Notes under the pieces: model-generated
Seen by the model: only the letters and a program-made list of their open reading frames with translations
Databases searched by the model: none
Told to the model about the DNA's origin: nothing
Assembly: GCA_016720685.1 (NCBI GenBank)
Contig: JADKKC010000054.1
Location: 1 to 18,252, forward strand
DNA length: 18,252 nucleotides
Source of the DNA: Zoogloea sp.
GTDB taxonomy: Bacteria > Pseudomonadota > Gammaproteobacteria > Burkholderiales > Rhodocyclaceae
Direction of reading: 5' to 3'
Made by a program: the position numbers and the translations under genes
Part shown: positions 7,350 to 14,215 of the stretch, piece after piece
How the letters are laid out: each line of letters starts with the position of its first letter
Numbering within the stretch: the first letter of the stretch is position 1

Positions 7350-8441
7350 TTACAGGCTGAGGTTGGCTTTGAGCTTGTCGAGCAGTTTGATGCCGATTCC
7401 CTTGAGCGTGAGCAGCTCGTCGAGGCTGCTAAAGGGGCGGGCAGCGACGATGGCGGCGGCGACAGCCTTGGGCAGACCCTTGATGGCGGCCAGTTGGGCG
7501 GCGCTGGCGGTGTTTACCGATACGCCGACGGGCGCCGCTTTGGCCGTTTTGGCCGCATTCGGGGCGGTTTTGGGGGCTGCCTTGGGTTCAGCCTTGGGTG
7601 CAGCCTTCGGGGCGGCGCTCGGTGTGGCCGTGGCGGCGGGGCTGGCTTCGGCTTTCACCTCGGCCACGGCCTTGGTTTCAGCTTCCGGCCAGCTGACCGG
7701 CAGCGGGAAGTTGACGTAGTCGCGGGTCACGAAGCCCGTCGAAGCCCATTCGCGCAGCAGCAGGGCGATGTGCCAGGTGCCGGCCGGGGTGGCGGCGAGG
7801 GGGTGTTCGGCGTTGATGTTGTGCCAGGCCTGCTGGCCGCCGAGGTTGCCGAGCTGGCTGGCGGCGAGCTGGACACCTGCCGGCGTGCCGCCGGTGTAGG
7901 GGCTGGTGAGGGCCCACAGTTCGAGGGACAGGGTGCCGCTCAGGTTGTCGGCAGCGCGGGGGTTGGTGATGCCATCGGCGCTGACGGTGACGGTCTTGTC
8001 GCCCAGCTCGAAACGGGCGCTGCCGTTGATTTCGGGCTGGGTGAAGCTTTCGGCGAGCGGATAGTTGGCGTAGTCGTGGACTTCGTCGAAGCAGCCGTCG
8101 TGGCCGGCGGCGAGCACCAGCACCATGGCGTGGCTGCCGTGGCCGGCCGGCGGGAAGCCGGGTGTTTCGGCGCCGACATACTGCAGCGACTCGGCCGTGA
8201 GCGTATCGAGGGGAATCTGGGCGACCAGCGTGCCTGCGGTCGGGTGGCCGACGAAGGGGGCCGCGCAGGCCCACAGCTGAAGGGCCCAGTCGCGTCCCGA
8301 GAGGCTGGCAGGGGCATCGGCCAGCAGCTCGGCATCGAGGCGAACCTGATCACCGTTGAAGCTGTAGGCGTGGGTGGAACCGATCCGGACGTTGCCGGTA
8401 CGAAGGCCGGGAGTGGCCCGGAGAAGTTTGGGTGTTTGCAT
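7350..8441 (-). CDS. Unrecognised duplicated-domain protein with C-terminal ComEA-like helix-hairpin-helix
   Basis: A 363-residue protein. Residues about 27-133 and 143-251 are two copies of the same domain: LSGRDWALQLWA (48-59) aligns with LSGTLSLELWA (167-177), and DYANYPLAESF (123-133) with DYVNFPLPVSW (241-251). The alternating hydrophobic pattern suggests beta-sandwich domains, but I do not recognise the family. Residues 252-306 are a low-complexity Ala/Pro/Lys linker. Residues 307-363 form a helix-hairpin-helix of the ComEA/HHH_3 type (VNTASAAQLAAIKGLP, then FSSLDELLTLKGIGIKLLDKL), which in known proteins binds DNA backbone or mediates assembly. There is no signal peptide. The start at 8441 was chosen because upstream codons in this frame are unlike the domain and lie across a likely promoter. 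Function is unknown; a nucleic-acid-linked role is inferred only from the HhH. Confidence 0.8.
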   Translation of the reverse strand: MQTPKLLRATPGLRTGNVRIGSTHAYSFNGDQVRLDAELLADAPASLSGRDWALQLWACAAPFVGHPTAGTLVAQIPLDTLTAESLQYVGAETPGFPPAGHGSHAMVLVLAAGHDGCFDEVHDYANYPLAESFTQPEINGSARFELGDKTVTVSADGITNPRAADNLSGTLSLELWALTSPYTGGTPAGVQLAASQLGNLGGQQAWHNINAEHPLAATPAGTWHIALLLREWASTGFVTRDYVNFPLPVSWPEAETKAVAEVKAEASPAATATPSAAPKAAPKAEPKAAPKTAPNAAKTAKAAPVGVSVNTASAAQLAAIKGLPKAVAAAIVAARPFSSLDELLTLKGIGIKLLDKLKANLSL

Positions 8442-8474
8442 CGTGCGCGCGCCTGGCAGTGGTGGTTGCGGGCG

Positions 8475-8504
8475 ATTTTGCGGGTGTCGGGAAGGCAGCG
8501 TCAA
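8475..8504 (-). promoter_or_regulatory. Putative sigma-70 promoter of the HhH gene
   Basis: Reading the minus strand, TTGACG (8504-8499) and CAAAAT (8480-8475) are separated by 18 bases, placing transcription start near 8468 and giving a leader of about 27 bases before the ATG at 8441. The -35 matches consensus at five of six bases. Confidence 0.5.
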
Positions 8505-8581
8505 TCGAATGGTGATCGATTTTTCCGGATGCACCGAGTGGGGGCAAAAACCGGCCAAAAAGCGCACCAATACCGGGATTT

Positions 8582-8611
8582 CACCAAAATGGTGCGCCCC
8601 TTCAAGGGGCG
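8582..8611. other. Two adjacent small hairpins in the HhH-rng gap
   Basis: CACCA/TGGTG (8582-8586 and 8590-8594) is followed immediately by CGCCCC/GGGGCG (8595-8600 and 8606-8611). They lie between rng and the HhH gene, a 232-base gap with no credible gene. Role unknown; they may end or process the rng transcript. Confidence 0.4.
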
Positions 8612-8620
8612 TTTACGGTG

Positions 8621-8663
8621 TCGCCGCCCGGTGGTTTTTTGATGGCAGGGCGGCGATTTTTTT
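8621..8663 (+). terminator. Terminator-shaped hairpin on the plus strand beside the rng 3' end
   Basis: TCGCCGCCC (8621-8629) and GGGCGGCGA (8648-8656) form a perfect 9-bp stem followed by seven T (8657-8663), a classical intrinsic terminator when read left to right. Both flanking genes run the other way, and no T run follows the stem on the minus strand. Confidence 0.6.
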
Positions 8664-8673
8664 CAAGCATTTT

Positions 8674-10128
8674 TTAAAGCAGCACGATGTCGAACTGCTC
8701 CTGCCCGTAGCTGGCTTCGGGGTGCAGGGATACGGTCTTGTCGATGAAGTCGGAGAGCATCGCCAACGACTGGGATTCTTCTTCGAGGAAGAGGTCGATG
8801 ACATTGGGGGCGGCGAGCACGCGGAATTCGCGGGCGTTGAACTGGCGCGCCTCGCGCAGCAGCTCGCGCAGGATTTCGTAGGCGACGGTGCGGGCGGTCT
8901 TTACTTCGCCGCGGCCGGTGCAGGTGGGACAGGATTCGCAGAGCAGGTGGGCGAGGGATTCGCGGGTGCGCTTGCGGGTCATTTCCACGAGGCCGAGGCT
9001 GGTGAAGCCGTTGACCGTCATCTTGGTGTGGTCGCGGGAGAGCGCCTTGCGGAATTCGTCGAGCACGGCGCTGCGGTGTTCGGCGCTTTCCATGTCGATG
9101 AAGTCGACGATGATGATGCCGCCGAGGTTGCGTACGCGCAGCTGGCGGGCGATGGCCTGGGCGGCTTCGAGGTTGGTCTTGAAGATGGTGTCGTCGAAGT
9201 TGCGGGCGCCGACGAAGCCGCCGGTGTTCACGTCGACGGTGGTCATCGCCTCGGTCTGGTCGATGATCAGGTAGCCGCCGGACTTGAGATCGACGCGCCG
9301 GGCCAGGGCCTTTTCGATTTCGGCCTCGACGCCGTGCAGGTCGAACAGCGGGCGCTCGCCCGTGTAGTGCTCGAGCAGCGGGGCGACCTGGGGCATGTAT
9401 TCGCCGGCGAAGGCCGCGAGTTTCTGGTAGTTCTCGCGGGAGTCGGCAACGATGCGCGTGGTGGCGTCGGTGACGAGGTCGCGCAGCACGCGCTGGGCGA
9501 GGTTCAGATCCTGGTAGAGCACATAGGGCGGGCGGGCGCCCACGGCGCGGTTCTTGATCTCGGCCCACAGTTTGCGCAGGTAGGCGATGTCGGCGGCGAG
9601 TTCTTCGTCGGAGGCGTTCTCGGCCATCGTGCGGACGATGTAGCCGCCGCTTTCTTCGGCCGGCAGCAGGTGGCTGACCCGCTCGCGCAGGGCTTCGCGG
9701 CCGGCTTCGTCACCGATGCGCTGGGAGATGCCGATGTGCTTGTCCTGGGGCAGGTAGACGAGCATGCGGCCGGCGATGGAGATCTGCGTGGACAGCCGTG
9801 CTCCCTTGGTGCCGATGGGGTCCTTGAGTACCTGGACGATGAGATTCTGGCCTTCGGCGAGGATGCGCTCGATGGGGCGCAGGGCGTCGCCGGCGTGGCG
9901 GTCGCTCCAGATGTCGGCCACGTGCAGGAAGGCGGTGCGCTCGAGGCCGACGTCCATGAAGGCGGACTGCATGCCGGGCAGCACGCGCACGACGCGACCG
10001 AGATAGATGTTGCCGACGATGCCGCGACTGGCGCTGCGTTCGACATGCACTTCCTGGACGACGCCTTGCTGCATGAGGGCGACGCGGGTTTCCTGGGGGG
10101 TGAAATTGATGAGGTATTCGTCGGACAT
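8674..10128 (-). CDS. rng: Ribonuclease G
   Basis: RNase G is the short RNase E homologue that processes the 5' end of 16S rRNA and degrades some mRNAs. The 484-residue length matches the family (E. coli about 489). The N-terminal S1-like RNA-binding region covers about residues 35-125. The metal-binding catalytic aspartates of the RNase E/G family are seen as D299 (TTVDVNTGG) and D342 (IIIVDFIDM). The zinc-link that ties subunits together is LCESCPTCTGRG at 396-407 (C400/C403, with an additional C397). The C-terminal RNase E scaffold is absent, which separates it from RNase E. It is the last gene of the minus-strand cluster, after maf, with a structured 161-base leader and no strong ribosome site before the ATG at 10128. 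Confidence 0.96.
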   Translation of the reverse strand: MSDEYLINFTPQETRVALMQQGVVQEVHVERSASRGIVGNIYLGRVVRVLPGMQSAFMDVGLERTAFLHVADIWSDRHAGDALRPIERILAEGQNLIVQVLKDPIGTKGARLSTQISIAGRMLVYLPQDKHIGISQRIGDEAGREALRERVSHLLPAEESGGYIVRTMAENASDEELAADIAYLRKLWAEIKNRAVGARPPYVLYQDLNLAQRVLRDLVTDATTRIVADSRENYQKLAAFAGEYMPQVAPLLEHYTGERPLFDLHGVEAEIEKALARRVDLKSGGYLIIDQTEAMTTVDVNTGGFVGARNFDDTIFKTNLEAAQAIARQLRVRNLGGIIIVDFIDMESAEHRSAVLDEFRKALSRDHTKMTVNGFTSLGLVEMTRKRTRESLAHLLCESCPTCTGRGEVKTARTVAYEILRELLREARQFNAREFRVLAAPNVIDLFLEEESQSLAMLSDFIDKTVSLHPEASYGQEQFDIVLL

Positions 10129-10151
10129 GATGCGGATGGAAAACGGAGATG

Positions 10152-10190
10152 GGTGATGGCCCGGCCGTTTGCGGCAGCCCCGCCATCACC
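10152..10190 (-). promoter_or_regulatory. rng leader stem-loop 3 (start-proximal)
   Basis: GGTGATGGC (10152-10160) pairs perfectly with GCCATCACC (10182-10190); the hairpin ends 24 bases before the rng start codon on the minus strand. With the two stem-loops upstream it fills most of the maf-rng gap and could control rng translation or message stability. Confidence 0.5.
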
Positions 10191-10216
10191 GATCGCCGCT
10201 CGTCCGGCAGCGCCGA

Positions 10217-10233
10217 CGCGGGTTCAGCCCGCG
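10217..10233 (-). promoter_or_regulatory. rng leader stem-loop 2
   Basis: CGCGGG (10217-10222) and CCCGCG (10228-10233) form a 6-bp GC-only stem around a 5-base loop in the maf-rng gap. Confidence 0.4.
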
Positions 10234-10264
10234 CCTTGTTCTGAATCGTGTCTCCTCGCCCGGG

Positions 10265-10283
10265 CGCCGGAGCTGCTCCGGCG
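10265..10283 (-). promoter_or_regulatory. Hairpin directly after maf (rng leader stem-loop 1)
   Basis: CGCCGGAG (10265-10272) and CTCCGGCG (10276-10283) pair perfectly over a 3-base loop, starting 7 bases past the maf stop on the minus strand. No T run follows, so it looks like an attenuator or a 3'-end stabiliser rather than a full terminator. Confidence 0.45.
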
Positions 10284-10289
10284 GCCAGG

Positions 10290-10889
10290 TCAGAGAGAAT
10301 AGCCGAATTCCTGCAGCAAGGCGCCGGTCTCGAACAGGGGGAGGCCCATTATGCCGGTGTAGCTGCCGCGGATCGCGTCGATGAAAAGCGCGGCGCGGCC
10401 CTGGATGCCGTAGGCGCCGGCCTTGTCGGCCGCTTCGCCGGTGGCGACGTAGTGGCGGATCTCGGTGTCTGACAGCGGACGGAAGCGCACTTCGCTGGTG
10501 GACAGGCGCTGCTCGAAGCGCTGCCCGTCGGTGACGACCACGGCGGTCAGCACGCGGTGGGTGCGCCCGGAGAGACGCCGCAGGATCGCGATGGCGTGCT
10601 CGCCGTCGTCGGGTTTGCCGATGATCTCGTCGTCCAGCTCAAGCGTGGTGTCGGCCGAGAGCAGCAGGCGCTGGGGCAGCTTGCGCATGTGCATGCGCTG
10701 GATGCCGCCCTCGGCCTTGGCCAGGGCCACCCGGCGTACGTAGGTCACCACGTCTTCGCCGGGCTCGACGTTTTCCGAGATGTCATGGTCGCCGCGACTG
10801 GGGCCACGGAACAGCAGCGGCTCGAAGCGGACGTGGATCTGTTGCAGCAGTTCGCGTCGGCGGGGGCTGTTGGAGGCGAGATAGATCAT
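10290..10889 (-). CDS. maf: Maf/YhdE-type nucleoside triphosphate pyrophosphatase
   Basis: Maf proteins hydrolyse non-canonical or excess NTPs to NMP and pyrophosphate, cleaning the nucleotide pool. This 199-residue protein shows the N-terminal SNSPRR loop (6-11), the acidic active-site segment SADTTLELDDEIIGKP (78-93) and the signature DKAGAYGIQGRAALFI (155-170), followed by GSYTGIMGLPL (175-185). The AGAYGIQG form is that of the YhdE (dTTP/UTP) subgroup rather than the YceF (m7GTP) subgroup. The ATG at 10889 has no strong ribosome site. It sits between rlmH and rng, a conserved order in beta-proteobacteria as I recall, consistent with co-transcription. Confidence 0.95.
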   Translation of the reverse strand: MIYLASNSPRRRELLQQIHVRFEPLLFRGPSRGDHDISENVEPGEDVVTYVRRVALAKAEGGIQRMHMRKLPQRLLLSADTTLELDDEIIGKPDDGEHAIAILRRLSGRTHRVLTAVVVTDGQRFEQRLSTSEVRFRPLSDTEIRHYVATGEAADKAGAYGIQGRAALFIDAIRGSYTGIMGLPLFETGALLQEFGYSL

Positions 10890-10896
10890 TTCGGCG

Positions 10897-10916
10897 AGCG
10901 GTGGGGAGCGGTGGGG
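10897..10916. repeat. Tandem 10-bp direct repeat upstream of maf
   Basis: AGCGGTGGGG occurs twice without a gap (10897-10906 and 10907-10916), ending 8 bases before the maf start on the minus strand. It may be a simple slippage duplication; no known site is recognised. Confidence 0.6.
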
Positions 10917-10968
10917 AGAAAGGGGCCTTGGTCGGCTTGGGACGTTGCACGCATCCGACGCAGGCCCG

Positions 10969-11439
10969 TTACTCGCGGTGGTAGGGGTGATTCTTCAGGA
11001 CGCTCCAGGCGCGGTAGATCGCTTCGGCGAGCATGACGCGGACGAGGGCGTGGGGAAGGGTGAGGCTGGAGAGGCGCATCGTTTCGTGGGCGGTGGCCTT
11101 GAGGGCGGGGTCGAGGCCGTCCGGGCCGCCGATGATGATGGCGATGTCGTCGCCGCCGTCCTGCCAGTGTTCGAGGCGTTTGGCGAGGGCCCTGGTGCTG
11201 AGGTCTGCGCCGCGTTCGTCGAGGATGAGGCGGCGGCAGCGCGGCGGCAGTGCGGCTTCGATGCGCGCGGCTTCGAGGGCCATCATGGCGTCGACCGTCT
11301 TGCCGGTGGTGCGCGGCTCGGCCTTCACTTCGACCAGTTGCAGCGGCAGTTCGCGCGGCATGCGCTTGGCGAAGTCGTCAAAGGCGGTATCGACCCATGC
11401 CGGCATGCGGGTGCCGACGGCGACGAGAATGAGTTTCAT
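10969..11439 (-). CDS. rlmH: 23S rRNA (pseudouridine1915-N3)-methyltransferase RlmH
   Basis: RlmH is the SPOUT methyltransferase that methylates pseudouridine 1915 in helix 69 of 23S rRNA on assembled ribosomes, using SAM. The protein has 156 residues, the normal family length. It starts MKLILVAVGTRMPAW, carries the SAM-binding trefoil-knot loop IIIGGPDGL at 101-109 and ends with the conserved NHPYHRE. The frame stays open upstream of the ATG at 11439, but that extension is the shadow of rsfS and was excluded. It follows rsfS by 43 bases that contain a perfect hairpin, and no ribosome site is evident, so translation may be coupled to rsfS or depend on that structure. Confidence 0.96.
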   Translation of the reverse strand: MKLILVAVGTRMPAWVDTAFDDFAKRMPRELPLQLVEVKAEPRTTGKTVDAMMALEAARIEAALPPRCRRLILDERGADLSTRALAKRLEHWQDGGDDIAIIIGGPDGLDPALKATAHETMRLSSLTLPHALVRVMLAEAIYRAWSVLKNHPYHRE

Positions 11440-11450
11440 GGGGTGGTCAG

Positions 11451-11472
11451 GCCCGTCCGGGGGCGGACGGGC
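11451..11472 (-). promoter_or_regulatory. Perfect hairpin between rsfS and rlmH
   Basis: GCCCGTCCG (11451-11459) pairs exactly with CGGACGGGC (11464-11472) over a 4-base loop, 11 bases before the rlmH start on the minus strand. There is no T run, so it is more likely a translational or stability element than a terminator. Confidence 0.5.
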
Positions 11473-11482
11473 AGGCGACGGC

Positions 11483-11851
11483 TCAGGCTGCGTGGGTGGC
11501 GATGGCGCCCGGACGGGAGGGGCGGGCCGGAACCGCGCCCCACAGTTCTTCGAGGTTGTAATAGCTGCGCGTGGCCGGCTGCATGATGTGGACGACGATG
11601 GCGCCGAGGTCGACCAGCACCCATTCGCCGGTGCCCTCGCCTTCGATGCCGACGACGTCGAGGCCGGCTTCGCGGGCCTTGTCGGCGACGTGGCGGGCCA
11701 GGGCGCGGGTTTGCCGGTTGGAGTCGCCGCTGGCGACGATGGCCCGGTCAAAGAGCGAGGTGAGGCGCGTGGTGTTGATGACCTGGATGTCCTTGGCCTT
11801 GACGTCTTCAAGGGCGGATACGACGAGCTGTTCGAATTGGGTGATGTCCAT
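11483..11851 (-). CDS. rsfS: Ribosomal silencing factor RsfS
   Basis: RsfS binds L14 of the large ribosomal subunit and blocks joining with the small subunit when nutrients are short. The 122-residue protein has the family core ALEDVKAKDIQVI, FDRAIVASGDSNRQTRALA, GEWVLVDLGAIVVHIM and the terminal SYYNLEELW, followed by a short Ala/Pro tail. A start at 11851 gives the usual N-terminus (MDITQFEQLV) and lies 4 bases after the nadD stop. A start 13 codons earlier would run into nadD and was not chosen. No clear ribosome site; translational coupling to nadD is likely. Confidence 0.95.
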   Translation of the reverse strand: MDITQFEQLVVSALEDVKAKDIQVINTTRLTSLFDRAIVASGDSNRQTRALARHVADKAREAGLDVVGIEGEGTGEWVLVDLGAIVVHIMQPATRSYYNLEELWGAVPARPSRPGAIATHAA

Positions 11852-11855
11852 TGAT

Positions 11856-12518
11856 TCAGAGATAGAGTCGGTGCGTGGAAATATAGTCAATAACCGGCGC
11901 CGGGAGCAAATAGCGCAGGCTCAGGCCGGCGGCGCGGCGGGTGCGGATGTCGGTGGCGGAAATCGCCAGCGGGGTCATGTCGAATTGTACGAGGCTGCCG
12001 CCGGGCGCACCGTGCAGTATGTGGGCAGGTGCCTGCCGGGCGGCGCAGAGGCGGGCCAGTGCGGGCGGCATCTGCGCCGTGTCGAGGCTGTAGCCGGGGC
12101 GGTTGGCGACGGCGATGTGGGCAAAATCGAAAAGTTCGGCCCAGCGCCGCCAGGTGGGCAGGCCGAGGAAGGCATCCACGCCCAGCAGCAGCACCAGCGG
12201 CCGGGTCGGGCCGAGTTCGGCGCGCAGGCGTTCGAGGGTGACGATGGTGAAGCTGGCCTGGAGGGCTTCGACTTCGGCCGGGTCGACTTCGAAGGCCGGG
12301 TTGTCGGCGGTGGCGAGGCGGGCCATGGCCAGGCGGTCGGGGCCGCTGGCGCCGGGCGCGGCCCGGTGGGGCGGCTGGCCGGCGGGAATGATGCGTACGC
12401 GATCGAGGGTCAGGGCTTCACGCGCGGTTTCGGCCAGACGCAGGTGGCCGTGGTGGATCGGGTCGAAGGTGCCGCCGAACAGGCCGAGCGGGCCGTGACC
12501 CGGCTCAGGCGGATTCAT
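11856..12518 (-). CDS. nadD: Nicotinate-nucleotide adenylyltransferase
   Basis: NadD joins nicotinate mononucleotide and ATP to make deamido-NAD, an essential step of NAD synthesis. The 220-residue protein shows the nucleotidyltransferase P-loop GLFGGTFDPIHHGHLRLA (12-29), which includes the (H/T)xGH motif HHGH at 22-25, and the C-terminal ISATDIR motif (186-192). The start at 12518 gives the standard N-terminus and overlaps the end of the upstream membrane-protein gene by 14 bases. A longer reading into that gene is unlike the family. It is followed by rsfS after 4 bases, the common nadD-rsfS pairing. Confidence 0.96.
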   Translation of the reverse strand: MNPPEPGHGPLGLFGGTFDPIHHGHLRLAETAREALTLDRVRIIPAGQPPHRAAPGASGPDRLAMARLATADNPAFEVDPAEVEALQASFTIVTLERLRAELGPTRPLVLLLGVDAFLGLPTWRRWAELFDFAHIAVANRPGYSLDTAQMPPALARLCAARQAPAHILHGAPGGSLVQFDMTPLAISATDIRTRRAAGLSLRYLLPAPVIDYISTHRLYL

Positions 12519-13272
12519 CGGGCCCGATCTGGCCGAACACGTCTGAAGCGTTGGCGTAGAAGCTGGCGAACACCACCGGGATGAAGATTGCCGGAAGCGC
12601 AATGGCCGGCAGGGTGCCGAGGATGGGCGAGATGAGGCCCAGCAGGCCGATCAGCAGGCCGGGTATCAGCACGGCCAGCATCAGGCCGATGCCGTAAGCG
12701 AGGAAGGCGCGCCAGTTGCGCCAGCAGGCGACGAGGCTGAAGAACATGGCCTTGACGGCCGACAGGCGGCCCCAGCCGGCCAGGAGCGGGGCGAACCAGT
12801 AGGCCATCATCAGCGGCGTGGAGCACATGGTGCCGACAATGAGTGACACCGACAGCATCGGGTCTTCGGCGGTGGCTTCGTCGAGCTTGCGCTGGCCGAG
12901 CATCAGTTCGGCCAGGACGCCGCCGTCGACCAGCGCCGTGAGGCCCAGCACCACGAAGGTGCCGGCAAGGTAGATGCCGCCGATCTTGATTTGCTCGGGC
13001 AGGTTCTGCTTGAAGCCGGAGATGAGGATTTCGGGCCCGGCCTTGCGTTTTTCGGCTACCGCCTTGCAGCCGTTGTAGATGCCCAGCGACAGGGCCGGCA
13101 TGGCCAGCGACATCAGGATCTGGCCGATGAACGGCACGGCGGCGAGCACCAGCAGGCACAGCCAGTAGCCGAAGACGAGGAAGGTGATCAGGGCCGGGTT
13201 GCGTTTCCACAGCGCGAACCCCTCGATAATCCATGCCCAGCCGCGGGAGGCGGGCAGCGTGCGTGCGTGCAT
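12505..13272 (-). CDS. BPSS1780-type integral membrane protein (second paralogue)
   Basis: A 255-residue, very hydrophobic protein with about five to six membrane segments (for example around LITFLVFGYWLCLLVLA, AGTFVVLGLTALV, FLAYGIGLMLAVLIPGLLI and IALPAIFIPVVFASF). It begins with a conserved soluble stretch GWAWIIEGFALWKRNP and ends FYANASDVFGQIG. Both ends match the paralogue encoded just upstream (WLKAGWSYFIRNP and LYASYQDVFGAMP), so the pair arose by duplication. The family name is from memory of beta-proteobacterial annotation; no function is established. The ATG at 13272 has a good ribosome site (GGGGAG, 13285-13280) overlapping the stop of the upstream gene. Confidence 0.8.
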   Translation of the reverse strand: MHARTLPASRGWAWIIEGFALWKRNPALITFLVFGYWLCLLVLAAVPFIGQILMSLAMPALSLGIYNGCKAVAEKRKAGPEILISGFKQNLPEQIKIGGIYLAGTFVVLGLTALVDGGVLAELMLGQRKLDEATAEDPMLSVSLIVGTMCSTPLMMAYWFAPLLAGWGRLSAVKAMFFSLVACWRNWRAFLAYGIGLMLAVLIPGLLIGLLGLISPILGTLPAIALPAIFIPVVFASFYANASDVFGQIGPDESA

Positions 13273-13276
13273 CGGC

Positions 13277-14071
13277 TTACTCCCCGGCCGTTTCAGGGGT
13301 GGCCGGCGGCAGCGCCGGCATTGCACCGAAGACGTCCTGGTAGGACGCGTAGAGGGTACCGGCGAGTACCGGGATCAGCACCAGCACGCCCAGCCCGGCG
13401 GGCAGCATGGCAACCCAGATCAGCACGTAGATCAGCACGCCGAGCACGACGAAGGCGCCGAAGTTGTTGAAGCATGCCGACAGGGACATCTTCATCGCGT
13501 CGAGGGGCGGGGTGTTGCGCAGCACCACCAGCGGGGCGGCAAACCACAGGGCCGTGATGAGCAGCACCCACAGCACCGAGAACACCACGCTGCCCAGCAC
13601 CACGCCGCTGACCAGCCCGAGCCCGAGCCCGGCCAGCGCACCGAGGATGTAGCCGGTGAGGGCTGCGCCGCCACCGATGACCACCGACACGAAGCCGGCA
13701 ATCAGGCCGCCGAGCAGGTAGAACACGCCCACCAGCGCCAGGTTGCCGGCATGCACCTTGAGCCCGGCAAACAGGTGGTCGACCCGCAGCGGGCGGCCGT
13801 TGGCCTGGGCGTCGCAGCCGAGCACCATGCCCGACACCATGATGGGAAAGCCGATCAGCACCACTGCCCAGCCGAGCAGGGGCACCAGCCCGAGCACGAA
13901 CAGCATGATGAAGAAGATCATGCTGATGGCCAGCCACACGCCCGGATTGCGGATGAAATAGGACCAGCCCGCCTTCAGCCACACCAGGCTCTCGGCGGGG
14001 GACACGTGGCGCGGCTGCGGGTGGCGCGCGGCACTGTAGGGATGGGTTGCCGGGGTGGCCGGTTCAGTCAT
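13277..14071 (-). CDS. BPSS1780-type integral membrane protein (first paralogue)
   Basis: A 264-residue membrane protein with about six to seven hydrophobic segments separated by short loops. The longest is a Gly/Ala/Leu-rich block near residues 115-180. The cytoplasmic-looking N-terminus is about 40 residues long and Pro/His containing. It shares its start (KAGWSYFIRNPGVWL) and end (YQDVFGAMP) with the next gene, from which it is separated by 4 bases. It heads the probable seven-gene minus-strand unit through rng. Function unknown; the tandem arrangement suggests the two act together, perhaps as one complex (inference). Confidence 0.8.
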   Translation of the reverse strand: MTEPATPATHPYSAARHPQPRHVSPAESLVWLKAGWSYFIRNPGVWLAISMIFFIMLFVLGLVPLLGWAVVLIGFPIMVSGMVLGCDAQANGRPLRVDHLFAGLKVHAGNLALVGVFYLLGGLIAGFVSVVIGGGAALTGYILGALAGLGLGLVSGVVLGSVVFSVLWVLLITALWFAAPLVVLRNTPPLDAMKMSLSACFNNFGAFVVLGVLIYVLIWVAMLPAGLGVLVLIPVLAGTLYASYQDVFGAMPALPPATPETAGE

Positions 14072-14145
14072 GGCAGGGCGGGTCGGGGCTTGGGGTGAAC
14101 AGGCAGAGAACAGGAAGAAAAATCAGCATGTTGCGCTGCGGTGGG

Positions 14146-14175
14146 ATGCTAGCCCAAATCGATGGCCAAGTTCAA
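14146..14175 (-). promoter_or_regulatory. Putative promoter of the membrane-protein/nadD/rng cluster
   Basis: On the minus strand, TTGAAC (14175-14170) and TAGCAT (14151-14146) are 18 bases apart, giving a start near 14139 and a leader of about 68 bases before the first gene. It lies in the 144-base gap after thrB. Both boxes are moderate matches to sigma-70 consensus. Confidence 0.45.
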
Positions 14176-14215
14176 ACCGGCTATCGGAATGGGCGCGTGC
14201 CCTGCGCGCGAAACC

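Noticed and set aside
7242..8642. A 466-codon plus-strand open frame opposite the HhH gene
   Set aside because: Gly/Ala-rich shadow of the minus-strand protein; it crosses a strong terminator and has no motif.
8374..10302. A 642-codon plus-strand open frame opposite rng
   Set aside because: Composition of an antisense shadow (Gly/Ala/Val/Asp rich) while rng on the minus strand has all catalytic motifs.
11440..11811. A 124-residue N-terminal extension of RlmH
   Set aside because: It is Ser/Pro/Arg-rich and overlaps rsfS out of frame; the family starts at MKLILVAVG.
12519..12602. An N-terminal extension of NadD by 28 residues
   Set aside because: It is read out of frame from the end of the membrane-protein gene and is unlike any NadD.
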